A stretch of DNA of 64,000 nt, from contig NZ_PPCN01000009.1 of assembly GCF_002906165.1 (NCBI RefSeq), positions 1 through 64,000 on the forward strand, in the 5' to 3' direction. Shown piece by piece: positions 19,199 through 29,073 of the stretch. Position 1 is the stretch's first letter, and each line of letters opens with the position of its first letter. The notes under the pieces are model-generated. The model did no database searches and had not been told where the DNA came from. It saw only the letters and a list, made by a program, of their open reading frames with translations. The DNA is from Roseibium marinum (GTDB lineage: Bacteria > Pseudomonadota > Alphaproteobacteria > Rhizobiales > Stappiaceae). The position numbers and the translations under genes were made by a program.

Positions 19199-19468
19199 AT
19201 GAAATTATCACTGCATTTGCTGCCCATGGCAGGACTATCCGTTTTGATGCTTGCCGGGTGTCAGACACAGCAAGGCGCGACACCGCAAGCGGTCAGCGCG
19301 CAGCCGGCGCGCGCTCAAGCTCAACGAGCACCAGCAAGGGTTCAGCCCGCGACCACCCCTGCTCGGGTTCAGCCCGCGACCACTCCTGTCTGCGACTCGT
19401 TCAGCAACTCGCCACTTTGCAGTGGCGGTGACAGCCCCGGCGGTGGCGGCGGCGGTTCCTGGGGCTGA
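19199..19468 (+). CDS. Small proline/alanine-rich lipoprotein
   Basis: 89-residue protein with a lipoprotein signal: MKLSLHLLPMAGLSVLMLAGC, in which LAGC is the lipobox and the cysteine is about residue 21. The mature part is low-complexity (Gln, Ala, Pro, Arg) with an exact tandem repeat RVQPATTP, two cysteines in PVCDSFSNSPLCSGG and a glycine-rich tail. AAGGAG lies a good distance before the ATG. The reading frame is set by this start; a longer open frame upstream is only a shadow of the caspase gene. It sits between two caspase-fold genes in one apparent operon. Function unknown; it may anchor or recruit one of its neighbours at the outer membrane. Confidence 0.78.
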   Translation: MKLSLHLLPMAGLSVLMLAGCQTQQGATPQAVSAQPARAQAQRAPARVQPATTPARVQPATTPVCDSFSNSPLCSGGDSPGGGGGGSWG

Positions 19469-19496
19469 CCCGCACACTTATTGAAGAGACCATCCC

Positions 19497-21119
19497 ATGG
19501 GTATTCCGTTTCATTTAAGAGCGGGGCAATTGCTGGTGCAATGTGGCCTCGGCCTCCTGTGCTTTCTGCCGCTCGCCGTCCCCTCAGTGGCGGGCGAATG
19601 GCGGGCTCTTGTCATTGGCGTCGATGCCTACGAGCACGTCTCGCCGCTGAAAGGCGCGGTCAACGATGCGCGCGATATTGCCGAGACGCTCGAATCGGCC
19701 GGTGTGCGTGACCTTACGGCGCTCTATGACGGCGAGGCGTCCCGTGCCGCGGTGCTGTCTTCCTGGCAGGCACTGATCTCCCGTGCCGGTCCGGACGATG
19801 TCCTTGTTTTGTCCTATGCGGGACATGGCGCCCAGGAGCCTGAATGGCTGGCGGGTTCGGAAGAGGACGGGTTCGACGAAGTCTTCCTTCTGGCCGGGTT
19901 CGATGTGAGCGCACCCGGGAACGGCGAGCGTTTGCGCGATGACGACGTGGCCGCCATGCTGCGTGCCGCCGGGGGACGCAGCGTTCTGGTTCTGGCCGAC
20001 AGCTGTCATTCCGGGACCATGACGAGATCGATCGATCCGCGCATCAAGCGGCTCGGAACGCGGCTGGTCGGACTGCCGCCGTTTAAAGACGATGTATTGA
20101 GATCCACACCCTTGCCGCCGGACCTGGCGCGTGCGGGCACCCCCGGTGAAGATCTCGAAGACCTCGACAATGTTATTTATGTCGGCGCGACTGTCGATGG
20201 CCAGGTGATCCCGGAACTGCTCATTGGCGGCAAACCGCGCGGCGCGCTGAGCTGGGCCTTCGCACGCGGGGTGGAGGGAAGAGCGGATCTGGACCGCGAC
20301 GGCGGCATCTCCATGGCTGAACTCAGCCGGTTCCTGAAGGAAACCGTGCGTGTGGCAACGGAGGGCCGTCAATCCCCGAGCCTCAGCATCGGCGGCGAAA
20401 CCCGCGCGGCGGTGCTGCCCAGGGTAGATGGCGCTATTTTTGACCGGAACACAAACGGCCTGACGCTTGCCGCGAGCACAGAAACCGCCAATCCCCTGCT
20501 TGAAAGCCTGTCCTTGCAGTATGAGGGCCGCGTGAAGGTCATTGGCGAGGGAAGCGCGGATCTCTTCTGGGATGTGGAAGAAGGCGATGTGCTGACCAAA
20601 TTCGGCGATGTGGTTCTGCAGGGTGGGGCCGGGAATGCCGACCGCTTTTCCGAGGTGGTGAACAAATGGGTCTTTCTCACCGATCTTTATGCCTTGTCCA
20701 GGGACCTGCAGCCGATTGAAGGCACGTTGCAGCCCGCCGTCGGCCATATCCCCGAAGGTTCGCCCTTCAAGGTTGGTCTGACGTCGGAGCAAAATGGATA
20801 TATGGCCGTCTTCGCGCTTGAGGCGGACGGGACGCTGCGCCTGCTGGCCCCGGACAGCATCGCGGATCCTCTCGGCAGGGATACATCCGTTGAGGCGGAC
20901 AAACCCTATGTCCTCAATCTGCGCGCGGCCCTTCCGTTCGGAGCCGATCATATCGTCATGGTGCGCTCGTCCAGTCCCATGCCCCGGCTCGTCGGCGTTC
21001 TGTCCGCGCTGGACGGACGGCCGCTCAATGCCGAACTGCTTCCCCAGATGCTGAAACTGATTGGCGAAACCGCCGATGGCATCGGCATTGCGGCTGTTTA
21101 TACGGAGCCCGCCGGGTAG
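19497..21119 (+). CDS. Caspase-fold (C14) metacaspase-like secreted protein
   Basis: 540-residue exported protein. A hydrophobic signal (LLVQCGLGLLCFLPLAVPSVAG, about residues 12-33) precedes a caspase p20-like domain starting RALVIGVDAYEHVSPLKGAVNDA. The catalytic His110 lies in SYAGHGAQEPE and Cys170 in LADSCHSGTM, a metacaspase-style dyad. RADLDRDGGISMAELSRFL (about 265) resembles an EF-hand calcium loop. The C-terminal third (about 420-530, GSPFKVGLTSEQNGYMAVF and beyond) resembles DUF4384-type beta domains often fused to caspases. The gene lies 28 bp after the lipoprotein gene. The EF-hand-like segment could make it calcium-responsive, like many metacaspases, but this is inference. Confidence 0.85.
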   Translation: MGIPFHLRAGQLLVQCGLGLLCFLPLAVPSVAGEWRALVIGVDAYEHVSPLKGAVNDARDIAETLESAGVRDLTALYDGEASRAAVLSSWQALISRAGPDDVLVLSYAGHGAQEPEWLAGSEEDGFDEVFLLAGFDVSAPGNGERLRDDDVAAMLRAAGGRSVLVLADSCHSGTMTRSIDPRIKRLGTRLVGLPPFKDDVLRSTPLPPDLARAGTPGEDLEDLDNVIYVGATVDGQVIPELLIGGKPRGALSWAFARGVEGRADLDRDGGISMAELSRFLKETVRVATEGRQSPSLSIGGETRAAVLPRVDGAIFDRNTNGLTLAASTETANPLLESLSLQYEGRVKVIGEGSADLFWDVEEGDVLTKFGDVVLQGGAGNADRFSEVVNKWVFLTDLYALSRDLQPIEGTLQPAVGHIPEGSPFKVGLTSEQNGYMAVFALEADGTLRLLAPDSIADPLGRDTSVEADKPYVLNLRAALPFGADHIVMVRSSSPMPRLVGVLSALDGRPLNAELLPQMLKLIGETADGIGIAAVYTEPAG

Positions 21120-21312
21120 CGCGGAGATGGAAGCGATAGACGCGTATCCCGTTGTTGCCTAAAACCCTTTTATGTGACCGTAGCCACACTTGTACCGCCA
21201 TTCCTCTGTTATAACGGAGCACATGAACAGCGCTGGACTCGACAGGAGCACAGGCTGCCATTTGACAAAAGACGTGGACCAGAGACTTGGACCAAAGACT
21301 TGGGAGACAGTC

Positions 21313-21999
21313 ATGACGCATTCGCTAATACGCGCCCGTGTCCGGAAAAGCCTTTACGCCACCGGACTGGCGGCGGCTTTCACATTCGGGATTGCCGGCA
21401 TGGTGGGTCCGGCACTTGCTGACCCCATCGCATTGATCCTCGATAAATCCGAAGCGGTTCAGGTTTCGGCCTTTACGGAACTGATGCCTGGAGATGTGGT
21501 CGAGCTGGGCGCCGACGGTTATATCGACCTTCTCGACTACGCCGCCTGTCAGGAAGTGCGCGTCAAATCGGGTAAAATCTCCGTTTCTTCTTCGGGATAT
21601 GCCCTGGATGGCGGACAGCAGGAGGTTCTGCGCGCCGGCAATTGTCTCCAGGCCGATAGCGGCTCCGGGTCCGAAACCGCGGACAAGGGATTGACCGTCA
21701 CGCTGCGCGGTCTGGCGCTTGAGAACAAGAAGGCGGCTTCGCTGATGCTGCGCTTCGACGACAGGCTGCGCGACCAGTACGACACGGTCTTCGTTTCCTT
21801 CGCAGGCGGACAGCCCAAGCGGTTCGATGTTCTGGACAACATCATGACCGAAATGCCGGACAGGGACGCCGAAAATGAAGCCGTTGATGTCGAGCTGTTC
21901 CTGCAAGGCAAGGCTCCGGACTATGGTGTGGTCATGCGTAAATTCACGATTGATCCGGCGCAGGTCGGGCGGAAAACCGCTGTTGTCATCGTGAAATGA
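21313..21999 (+). CDS. Secreted beta-rich protein of unknown function (possibly FecR-like), coupled to the CHASE2 cyclase
   Basis: 228-residue protein with a clear signal peptide (SLYATGLAAAFTFGIAGMVGPALA, cleavage about residue 37). The mature N-terminal part, LMPGDVVELGADGYIDLLDY and then CQEVRVKSGKISVSS, has the cadence of FecR-like domains (G-D-x-V-x-x-G, then a strand that would read 'l.l.d'), but similarity is weak and I would not assign the family firmly. Two cysteines (AACQEV, GNCLQA) could form a disulfide. The ATG at 21313 follows GGGAGACAG. Its stop overlaps the ATG of the CHASE2-adenylate cyclase gene by 4 bp. FecR-type proteins are commonly encoded beside CHASE2 proteins, which suggests it feeds the cyclase sensor in the periplasm. 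Confidence 0.65.
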   Translation: MTHSLIRARVRKSLYATGLAAAFTFGIAGMVGPALADPIALILDKSEAVQVSAFTELMPGDVVELGADGYIDLLDYAACQEVRVKSGKISVSSSGYALDGGQQEVLRAGNCLQADSGSGSETADKGLTVTLRGLALENKKAASLMLRFDDRLRDQYDTVFVSFAGGQPKRFDVLDNIMTEMPDRDAENEAVDVELFLQGKAPDYGVVMRKFTIDPAQVGRKTAVVIVK

Positions 22000-23930
22000 C
22001 ATCGGGCGGCCGGATTGCGGACGCAACCCTTGGCCGGAAGACGCTTTTTGCCGTCATCGCCCTTGCAGCGGTATGTACGGGCATCGCCATCGGTTTAACC
22101 GCCAAAAGGGCAATCTGGGAAGGTTGGGTCACGGACCGGCTTTTCCAGATCCGCGCCATGCTGACGTCAGGGCAGGAAACCGCCCCCGCGCCCGTGGTGG
22201 TGGTCGGCCTGGACCAGATTGCGCTTAACTCCGAACGGCTCGCTCCGATCCCGCGTGTCCTGATGACCCCGGTCATGGCCGAGGCGGGGCAAGCGGTCCT
22301 CGACGCCGGAGCTCTCGCGCTGGGCTATGATTTCGTTTTCGCCTACAGCGCCGATGCCTTTACGGACCTTGAGACCGGCGAAGCGCGCCTGAAAGGGTTT
22401 GACCAGCCGTTCCAGAGATTTCTCTACCGGAACAGGGGCAGGGTCTTTATCGCGCATACCGAAATTGGCGTACCGCATCGTTCCTTTTCCGCTGCCGCCG
22501 GCGCGGGCGGCGTGCGCTCAGTGACCGTCTCGGCTGAAAATGACGGTGTCGTGCGCAGGCATTCTCCCAATCTCCCGTTATCGGAATCGTCCTCTCTCAT
22601 TGACGCCTTGATAAGCGCGGCCGGTGTCGAGGTTCCGGAGGCCTACACTGCCATTCCGTCCGCGAAACTTGCAGCTTCCACGCCGTATCTGTCCATGCTC
22701 GATATCTTGACGATGCAGGAAACCGAAGCCGGCAGGGAGGATCTGAAGCGGTTCGTTGACGGCAGGATTGTCCTGTTCGGCGGTTTGCTGCCCTATGAGG
22801 ACGAGCATCTTTATTCTGACCGCTTCCTGCCGCAAACACCGGCTGATCTTTCGCAAACCGGGGCAAGCGGACGTCCGCGGGTGCAGTCCTATACCGCCGG
22901 GGTTTTCATCCTGGCGGACCTGATCGGCGCGGCGTTGTCGGACCGCATGGCGGTCGCGCCTTCCGCCGGCACGCTTCCGGCCCTGGCTCTGGTTTTTTCT
23001 GTCGCCGGCGCCGCCACCGGTCTGCTCCTGCCGCTGGTTACTCTGCCATTCATGGCGCTCGGCGGTGTTCTTGCCGGTCTGGGGGTCAGTCTGGCGGGCC
23101 TGGAGATTGATGTGCTGCTGTCTCCGGGCGTGGCGCCCGTGGCCTGTGTCAGCGCGATGATCGTCGCCGGTATCGGCAAGGTCGGTATCCTGCAGCGCCG
23201 ACAACGTTCGCTTGTGCGGCTTTTCGGTCATTACCTGGCGCCGGACGTCATCAAGCAGATGGCGCAGTCGGAACAGTTGCCGGAGCTCGGCGGCGATACG
23301 CGCAACGTGGTTGTCGCGTTCATCGACATTGTCGGCTTCACCAAGATGTCCGAGAAACTCGCCGACAGAGATGTGGTCCGGGTGGTCAATTCATGTTTCG
23401 ACGCGATCGGCCAGGTGATCACCTCGCATCAGGGATATATCGACAAATATATCGGAGACGCGATCATGGCGGTATGGAACGCACCCAATATCGTTGAAAA
23501 TCCGGAAAAGGCCGCGGTCGATGCCGCCCGTGACATTATCGGCAAGCTGGATCATATCCGGGAAATCACCGGGCAGCCGCCGCTGGATCTGCGTATCGCG
23601 CTCAATTCCGGACCTGTCCTGGTCGGCGACATCGGCGGCGAGCACCGCCGCTCCTTCACGGTCATGGGCACAACCGTCAACACCGCGAGCCGGATCGAAG
23701 CCGTCGCCAAGGACAAAAAGGTTCGCCTTGCCGTCAGCCAGTCAGTTGCCGAAAAGCTTCCCGGCTCTTATCCCGTGGCGGAAATCTGGTCGGGCCAGTT
23801 GCGCGGCCTCAGCAGTGACATATCGGTGTTCACACTGGATATACCCGAAATGTATATGGAAAAATCAGGCGATGGTTCTGTTGGCAAAGATGGGAAGAAC
23901 CGCAGCAAGCTGCTGAATTTTCCCCGTTGA
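21996..23930 (+). CDS. CHASE2-domain class III adenylate/guanylate cyclase
   Basis: 644-residue membrane sensor cyclase. A transmembrane helix (about residues 17-36) is followed by a periplasmic CHASE2 domain (about 40-300: VVVVGLDQIALNSERLAPIP, ALALGYDFVFA, FVDGRIVLFGGLLPYEDEHL). Three closely spaced helices (about 320-400) lead to the cytoplasmic catalytic domain. There the metal-binding aspartates lie in FIDIVGFTKMS (about 444) and KYIGDAIMAVWNAP (about 488), and RRSFTVMGTTVNTASRIE carries the transition-state Asn-Arg pair. All key class III residues look present. It should make cAMP or cGMP in response to a periplasmic signal, perhaps via the secreted protein whose gene overlaps it. Confidence 0.92.
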   Translation: MTSGGRIADATLGRKTLFAVIALAAVCTGIAIGLTAKRAIWEGWVTDRLFQIRAMLTSGQETAPAPVVVVGLDQIALNSERLAPIPRVLMTPVMAEAGQAVLDAGALALGYDFVFAYSADAFTDLETGEARLKGFDQPFQRFLYRNRGRVFIAHTEIGVPHRSFSAAAGAGGVRSVTVSAENDGVVRRHSPNLPLSESSSLIDALISAAGVEVPEAYTAIPSAKLAASTPYLSMLDILTMQETEAGREDLKRFVDGRIVLFGGLLPYEDEHLYSDRFLPQTPADLSQTGASGRPRVQSYTAGVFILADLIGAALSDRMAVAPSAGTLPALALVFSVAGAATGLLLPLVTLPFMALGGVLAGLGVSLAGLEIDVLLSPGVAPVACVSAMIVAGIGKVGILQRRQRSLVRLFGHYLAPDVIKQMAQSEQLPELGGDTRNVVVAFIDIVGFTKMSEKLADRDVVRVVNSCFDAIGQVITSHQGYIDKYIGDAIMAVWNAPNIVENPEKAAVDAARDIIGKLDHIREITGQPPLDLRIALNSGPVLVGDIGGEHRRSFTVMGTTVNTASRIEAVAKDKKVRLAVSQSVAEKLPGSYPVAEIWSGQLRGLSSDISVFTLDIPEMYMEKSGDGSVGKDGKNRSKLLNFPR

Positions 23931-23942
23931 TCGTTCTTTAAA

Positions 23943-23986
23943 TGTTAGAGCATCGTGCGTTCGGATGAACGCACGATGCTCTAACA
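23943..23986. repeat. Perfect palindrome, type copy of the GCGTTC-N4-GAACGC repeat family
   Basis: 20-bp perfect arms TGTTAGAGCATCGTGCGTTC and the exact complement, separated by GGAT. It lies 12 bp after the cyclase stop, so it can also act as a transcript-end hairpin, though no T-run follows. A partner core (GCGTTCGCGTGAGCGC, near 24079) lies about 100 bp on, as in the copy before livH, so 23967-24090 may be a whole element. Confidence 0.8.
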
Positions 23987-24143
23987 GTCCCTTGAATAGA
24001 GGATCTTCCGGTTTTGCATCCTGGTGTTTCCTCCGGCATGATTATTCGGACGCAAGCTGAGTTCTATGGAATATCCTGCGTTCGCGTGAGCGCCGACAAG
24101 ATACTTCGGCACTTCAAGTTCATCTCAAGACGTTGGTCCCGGT

Positions 24144-26141
24144 ATGGCTCAATGGCCTGACAATCAAAATCCCGGAGCGCATCGCCCCGAATTCGACCGG
24201 ACGATCATCCGTCCGTCCGGCAAGGGCTTTGCGACGCCCGAGGCCGAACAGACCCGTCCGGAACAACCCGCCCGCCCGAACCAACCGGCCCGTCCAGCAC
24301 CGAAGCGGTCTTCGAAACTGATGTATGCCGCCATGGCCATAGGGTTTCTGGTTGTGGGCGCGGGCGCGGGCGGTCTGGCACATCTTTTCACCTCCGGTGC
24401 GATTTCATTCTCGCCGCCTGAGGAAACAGCCGCCTCTGATAAACCGGTGAGTACCGCGGAACCGGCAGCGCCCGGTCCGCTCGTGGACGCTTCATCCTCC
24501 ACGGCCGAAGCCGGACAGGGGGAAAGCGCCTCTCTGCAGGAAGAGAACCCACCGGAGCGCCTCAACGAAGAAGATCTGGATATTCCCGCCGATCCCTTTT
24601 TCGACATGGCCATGTCCGCCGTCATTCCGCTCGCCGGAGATCCGGTGCTGCTCAGCCGGGGCTCCGCCGCGCAGCGGATCGAATTGACGGAGCGCCCGGT
24701 CCCGGCAAGCGCGTCGCCGGATGACGCCGCTTTTGTGCCAGCGGCCAGCGCCTTTTTCCTGGACAGCCAGATGCTGGACGAGGACGGCAATCTGGTCATC
24801 AGTGCGCCGGGCAGTGAAACGGATTTCCAGTTCGGTAATTTCGGTGGTGGCGACGATTCCGAAGGGATCGTGGTTGAGGAAAGCGGCAGCCAGGCGAAGG
24901 ATCAGTCAACGGATCTGCCGGTTTTTCTGAAACCGCCGACGGACACGTTGAACCTGTTTCTGTCGGAACGTCCGATCGGGCAGGGGCCGAGCCGCATCGA
25001 AATCCGTACCGAAATTCCCGAAGCGGTGGCGCTTGGCGATTTTCTGAAGGAAAACAGCTTTGACGAAGATATCAGCAAGCTTCTAGTGGAATTCGCCGCG
25101 AGCGAGTTTCAGAAGGGAGATTTGATCGCGGGCGATAGAATCGCGGTGCGCGGTGTCAGGATGCCCAACAAGCTCGGACGCATCGGCGACTATTACCGGC
25201 CGGTTCAGGTCTCCTTTTACGGTCAGGACGGTTATCTCGGTACGGCCGCTTTTTCATCCTCCCGGGACGGCGACGCCTATGTTCACGGTGCCGATCCCTG
25301 GTTCGGCAAACCGATCGTCGAGGAGAAGGCCGCTCCCGACAAAGTCGCGGGCGCTACAAAAAAACATCGTCTCATAGACGGGCTTTATGCGACGGCAGTG
25401 CGAAACGCCGTCCCGGCCTCCATCGTCGGCGAAGCAATTGCCTATCTGGCGCCGACGACGGATCTCAAACGCACGATTGAACCGGATGAACGCTTCACGC
25501 TGGTGTTCACCGATATGCCGAGGGACGAAAAACGCGGCGGTGGCCGTGTCCTATTCGCGGGCGTACGCCGGGGAGATGACTGGTCGGTGCGCTGCTATGT
25601 CCTCAAAGCTCCGGGAAATCGCGGCTTCGCTTGTGTCAACGAAGGAGGCAAAGTCAGTCTGTCCGGCGCCATGCTGGTACCGGTCAAGGGCGTTCTGACG
25701 TCGAAATTCGGATTACGCTTTCACCCGATCAAGAAAACGGAGCGCCTTCATGCCGGCGTCGACTGGGCGGCACCGACCGGGACGCCGATCCGGGCAGCCT
25801 TTTCCGGCAAGATCACCTATCGCGCTGTCCGCGGCGGCTACGGCAATTTCATCGAGCTGACCCACAAGGACGGCATCACCAGCCGATACGCGCATATGCA
25901 CGAATTCGCGGATGGTATTGAATTGGGGTCGGTCGTTCAGGCCGGCGACCTGATCGGCTATGTCGGCACGACAGGATTGTCGACCGGGCCTCATCTGCAT
26001 TTCGAAATCCGCCAACGCGGCGAGCCGGCCGATCCCCTGGCTTTTGAAATGGAAACCGGCGCCGATGCACCTCAATCGGTGGCGAGCAACGACCTCAAGA
26101 ACTATCGCGTCGCGATAGGCGATATCCTGAGCGTCCAGTAG
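24144..26141 (+). CDS. Membrane-anchored M23 family metallopeptidase (peptidoglycan endopeptidase)
   Basis: 665-residue type II membrane protein. About 57 cytoplasmic residues rich in Pro/Arg/Gln (RPEQPARPNQPARPAPKRSS) precede one transmembrane helix (about 59-82, YAAMAIGFLVVGAGAGGLAHLF). A long low-complexity and mixed periplasmic region follows. The C-terminal LytM domain begins at VLTSKFGLRFHPIKKTERLH and has the zinc ligands in LHAGVDW (His about 536, Asp about 540) and HLHFE (about 617-620), so it should be catalytically active, unlike EnvC/NlpD-type decoys. The part about 300-480 resembles the domain preceding LytM in MepM-like enzymes. It sits immediately beyond clpV, convergent with the T6SS minus arm, so a role in local wall opening is possible but unproven. 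Confidence 0.87.
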   Translation: MAQWPDNQNPGAHRPEFDRTIIRPSGKGFATPEAEQTRPEQPARPNQPARPAPKRSSKLMYAAMAIGFLVVGAGAGGLAHLFTSGAISFSPPEETAASDKPVSTAEPAAPGPLVDASSSTAEAGQGESASLQEENPPERLNEEDLDIPADPFFDMAMSAVIPLAGDPVLLSRGSAAQRIELTERPVPASASPDDAAFVPAASAFFLDSQMLDEDGNLVISAPGSETDFQFGNFGGGDDSEGIVVEESGSQAKDQSTDLPVFLKPPTDTLNLFLSERPIGQGPSRIEIRTEIPEAVALGDFLKENSFDEDISKLLVEFAASEFQKGDLIAGDRIAVRGVRMPNKLGRIGDYYRPVQVSFYGQDGYLGTAAFSSSRDGDAYVHGADPWFGKPIVEEKAAPDKVAGATKKHRLIDGLYATAVRNAVPASIVGEAIAYLAPTTDLKRTIEPDERFTLVFTDMPRDEKRGGGRVLFAGVRRGDDWSVRCYVLKAPGNRGFACVNEGGKVSLSGAMLVPVKGVLTSKFGLRFHPIKKTERLHAGVDWAAPTGTPIRAAFSGKITYRAVRGGYGNFIELTHKDGITSRYAHMHEFADGIELGSVVQAGDLIGYVGTTGLSTGPHLHFEIRQRGEPADPLAFEMETGADAPQSVASNDLKNYRVAIGDILSVQ

Positions 26142-26231
26142 CGGATCGACCCGCTCTCACAGAGTGATCCGTGAAAGCGGTAAAGCCGGTTGACCTGAAG
26201 ATGCCGGTAGGGCGCATGGGTGCTTCTGAGT

Positions 26232-29048
26232 TTACCCGGCAACCTCCGGATGAATTTCCAGACCCTCGTCACCAGCCTTGATCGCGACCTTTGAAATCGT
26301 CTCGCCATTCATCTGCGCCGTCAGGAAGGCGCGTGAGAGTTTGGGCAGCAGATCGTTGGTCAGGATGTTGTCGATCATCCGTCCGCCGCTGTCCGGGTCG
26401 CGGCAGAGCGAGACGATATGGGCAACCACATCCTCGCCATAGGCAAGTTCCGCCTCCCGGTTTTCCCGGACTCGCTTGACGATGCGGTTGAGCTGCAGGC
26501 GAACGATAAAGCCGAGCATGGACGGTGACAGCGGATAATAGGGGATGGTGACGATACGCCCGAGCAGGGCGGGCGGGAACACATCGAGCAGGGCCGGTCG
26601 CAAGGCTTCTGCCAGTTGTTCCACATCGGGAGCATTGGGATCGGTGGCCGCAAGTTCCGGATCGCTGGAAACCGGAGCGTCCAGCATGTGGCTGGCCGCG
26701 CGCATGATGATCTCCGTGCCGACATTCGAGGTCAGGAGGATCAGCGTGTTGCGGAAATCGATCTTCCGGCCCATGCCGTCTTCCATCCAGCCCTTGTCGA
26801 ACACCTGGAAGAAGATCTCATGCACATCCGGATGGGCTTTTTCCACCTCGTCGAGAAGCACGACGGAGTAGGGTTTGCGCCGCACCGCTTCCGTCAGGCG
26901 TCCGCCCTCGCCATAGCCGACATAGCCGGGAGGCGCGCCCTTCAGACCTGAAACCGAATGGGCTTCCTGGAATTCGGACATGTTGATGGTGATCATGCTC
27001 TCTTCGCCGCCATAAAGCGTTTCGGCGAGCGCGAGGGCCGTTTCTGTCTTGCCGACACCGGAGGGGCCGCACAACATGAAGACACCGATCGGCTTGTCGG
27101 GATTGCCGAGCTGCGCGCGGCTGGTCTCGATCCGCTTGGCGATCATGCCAAGACCGTGCGCCTGGCCGATCACCCGCTTGGTGAGGCTTTCGGTGAGGTT
27201 GAGGATCGTCTGCATCTCATCCTGAACCATCCGGCCTACGGGGATGCCGGTCCAGTCGGATATGATGCTGGCAACGGCCTCGTCGTCCACATAGGCATAG
27301 ACCATGCGGTCGTCTTCCGGGATTTTCGACAGTTCCGCCCGCTTGTCGTGGAGGGCGGTCCGGATGGCCCCCTCATCTTCCAGATCGACGTCAAGATCCA
27401 GTTCGATTTCGTCGATGCCAACCAGCGCGGGGCGTTCGTGTTCCGGATCCTCGATATCCGCGCTTTCCGGATGAGGAGCCGGTTTGCCGCCCTTCAATGC
27501 AATCAGCGCGGCGTTCAGACGCCGGATTTCAGCGACCAGTTTACGCTCGCGTTCCCATTCGCCGCGAAGGGTTTCAATAGCGGTTTCGGTATCCTCAATG
27601 GCGGTGCCGAGCGCATCGAGGCTCTCCTGGTGCTCCATGCCCAGCTCGGCATCGTTGGCCAGCGCCTGCCGTTCCGTTTCCAGAAAGCCCTTCTTTGCGA
27701 CCAGGTCCGACAGTTTCGCCGGCTGTGCGGCCTGGGAGATATTCACCCGCGCCGAGGCCGTGTCGAGAACGCTGACCGCCTTGTCCGGCAGCTGGCGCGC
27801 CGGGATATAGCGGTGCGACAGAGACACGGCGGATTTCACCGCGCTGTCGAGAATGCGCACCTGGTGGTGGTCTTCCATCGGCCCCAGCAGGCCGCGCACC
27901 ATGGCAAAGCATTTCTCTTCATCGGGCTCGTCCACTTGCACGGGCTGGAAGCGGCGGGTCAGGGCGGGATCTTTCTCGAAATGCTGGCGGTATTCGGACC
28001 AGGTGGTGGCCGCGACCGTGCGCAAGGTTCCGCGCGCGAGAGCCGGTTTCAAGAGGTTGGCCGCGTCGCCGGTCCCGGCCGCGCCGCCAGCGCCGACCAG
28101 CGTGTGGGCTTCGTCGATGAACAGGATCGTCGGAACAATGGAGCCATGGACCGCGTCAATGACGGCGCGCAGGCGTTTTTCAAATTCCCCTTTCATCGAG
28201 GCGCCGGCCTGAAGGAGGCCGAGATCAAGCGCGCAAAGGCGCGTGCCGAGCAGGGCCGGTGGAACGTCCCCGGAAACGATCTTCTGGGCGAAGCCTTCCA
28301 CGATGGCGGTTTTGCCGACGCCCGCTTCACCTGTCAGGATCGGATTGTTCTGACGGCGGCGCATCAGCACGTCGATGACCTGGCGGATTTCTTCGTCGCG
28401 GCCGACTATCGGATCGAATTCGTTCGCCCGGGCCCGGGCGGTGAAGTCCACCGTAAACTGGGAAAGCGCATCCTCGCCTGCACCGCTGCCCGGGGCAGCC
28501 TGAGCACTGTCTGCGGCCGCGCCTGGCGCCGCGGCCCTCGGTCCGGAACCGTCCACCGGACGCGCACCGGTTTCACCGGAGGCCCCGGCTATCTTGTCCA
28601 GATCGCGCACAAGGATATCGCGGTTGAGCGTTTCCAGGGCGGATGAGTAGCCACGCAGTTCGTTCCAGGTGGTCCTGTCGCCCATCATGGCGATCAGTAC
28701 ATAGGCGGACCGGATCTTGTAGTCGCCGTATCTCAGGGTGCCTTCGAACCATGCCCGCTCGAGCGCTTCCTGAAAGGGGGCCGCCATGGAGGGCAGTTCG
28801 GTCTGGTTGATTTTCAGTTTCGCGATGGCCTGCTGCAAATCGCCATTCACCGTCCCGGCATCTATGCCGAAGTGGCGCAGGATGTGGACGAAATCCGTGG
28901 TCTCGTCGCGCGCGAGATAATAGAGCCAGTGCAGGACCTCCAGATGCCGGTGGCCGGAGCTTTTTGTCAGCCGCATGGCCTTTTCCAGGCATTCGTAGCT
29001 TACAGTGGTAAGTTTGTTGGCAATGGTTTCAACCAGAATGTCACTCAT
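26232..29048 (-). CDS. clpV: T6SS sheath-disassembly AAA+ ATPase ClpV (TssH)
   Basis: 938-residue ClpB-type ATPase that unfolds contracted TssB/TssC sheaths for reuse. The N-domain (about 1-150) has the ClpV pattern [20 protein letters not shown]. The linker (150-195) is Ala/Gly/Pro-rich. Nucleotide domain 1 has Walker A GEAGVGKT (about 240-247) and Walker [12 protein letters not shown] coiled-coil middle region (about 430-530) follows, and domain 2 has GPSGVGKTE (about 661-669) and [14 protein letters not shown]. An acidic insert, [18 protein letters not shown], precedes the second domain. Last gene of the minus T6SS arm, 25 bp after tssG. Confidence 0.96.
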   Translation of the reverse strand: MSDILVETIANKLTTVSYECLEKAMRLTKSSGHRHLEVLHWLYYLARDETTDFVHILRHFGIDAGTVNGDLQQAIAKLKINQTELPSMAAPFQEALERAWFEGTLRYGDYKIRSAYVLIAMMGDRTTWNELRGYSSALETLNRDILVRDLDKIAGASGETGARPVDGSGPRAAAPGAAADSAQAAPGSGAGEDALSQFTVDFTARARANEFDPIVGRDEEIRQVIDVLMRRRQNNPILTGEAGVGKTAIVEGFAQKIVSGDVPPALLGTRLCALDLGLLQAGASMKGEFEKRLRAVIDAVHGSIVPTILFIDEAHTLVGAGGAAGTGDAANLLKPALARGTLRTVAATTWSEYRQHFEKDPALTRRFQPVQVDEPDEEKCFAMVRGLLGPMEDHHQVRILDSAVKSAVSLSHRYIPARQLPDKAVSVLDTASARVNISQAAQPAKLSDLVAKKGFLETERQALANDAELGMEHQESLDALGTAIEDTETAIETLRGEWERERKLVAEIRRLNAALIALKGGKPAPHPESADIEDPEHERPALVGIDEIELDLDVDLEDEGAIRTALHDKRAELSKIPEDDRMVYAYVDDEAVASIISDWTGIPVGRMVQDEMQTILNLTESLTKRVIGQAHGLGMIAKRIETSRAQLGNPDKPIGVFMLCGPSGVGKTETALALAETLYGGEESMITINMSEFQEAHSVSGLKGAPPGYVGYGEGGRLTEAVRRKPYSVVLLDEVEKAHPDVHEIFFQVFDKGWMEDGMGRKIDFRNTLILLTSNVGTEIIMRAASHMLDAPVSSDPELAATDPNAPDVEQLAEALRPALLDVFPPALLGRIVTIPYYPLSPSMLGFIVRLQLNRIVKRVRENREAELAYGEDVVAHIVSLCRDPDSGGRMIDNILTNDLLPKLSRAFLTAQMNGETISKVAIKAGDEGLEIHPEVAG

Positions 29049-29073
29049 GGTACCGGCCTTTCAAATTGGAGAC

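Noticed and set aside
19199..19468. Small lipoprotein considered as a TssJ substitute
   Set aside because: Only about 69 mature residues of low complexity, no beta-sandwich pattern, and placed in the caspase operon 7 kb from the T6SS arms.
26958..28646. 562-codon open frame on the plus strand
   Set aside because: Opposite clpV; composition is that of a shadow frame and no motif is present.
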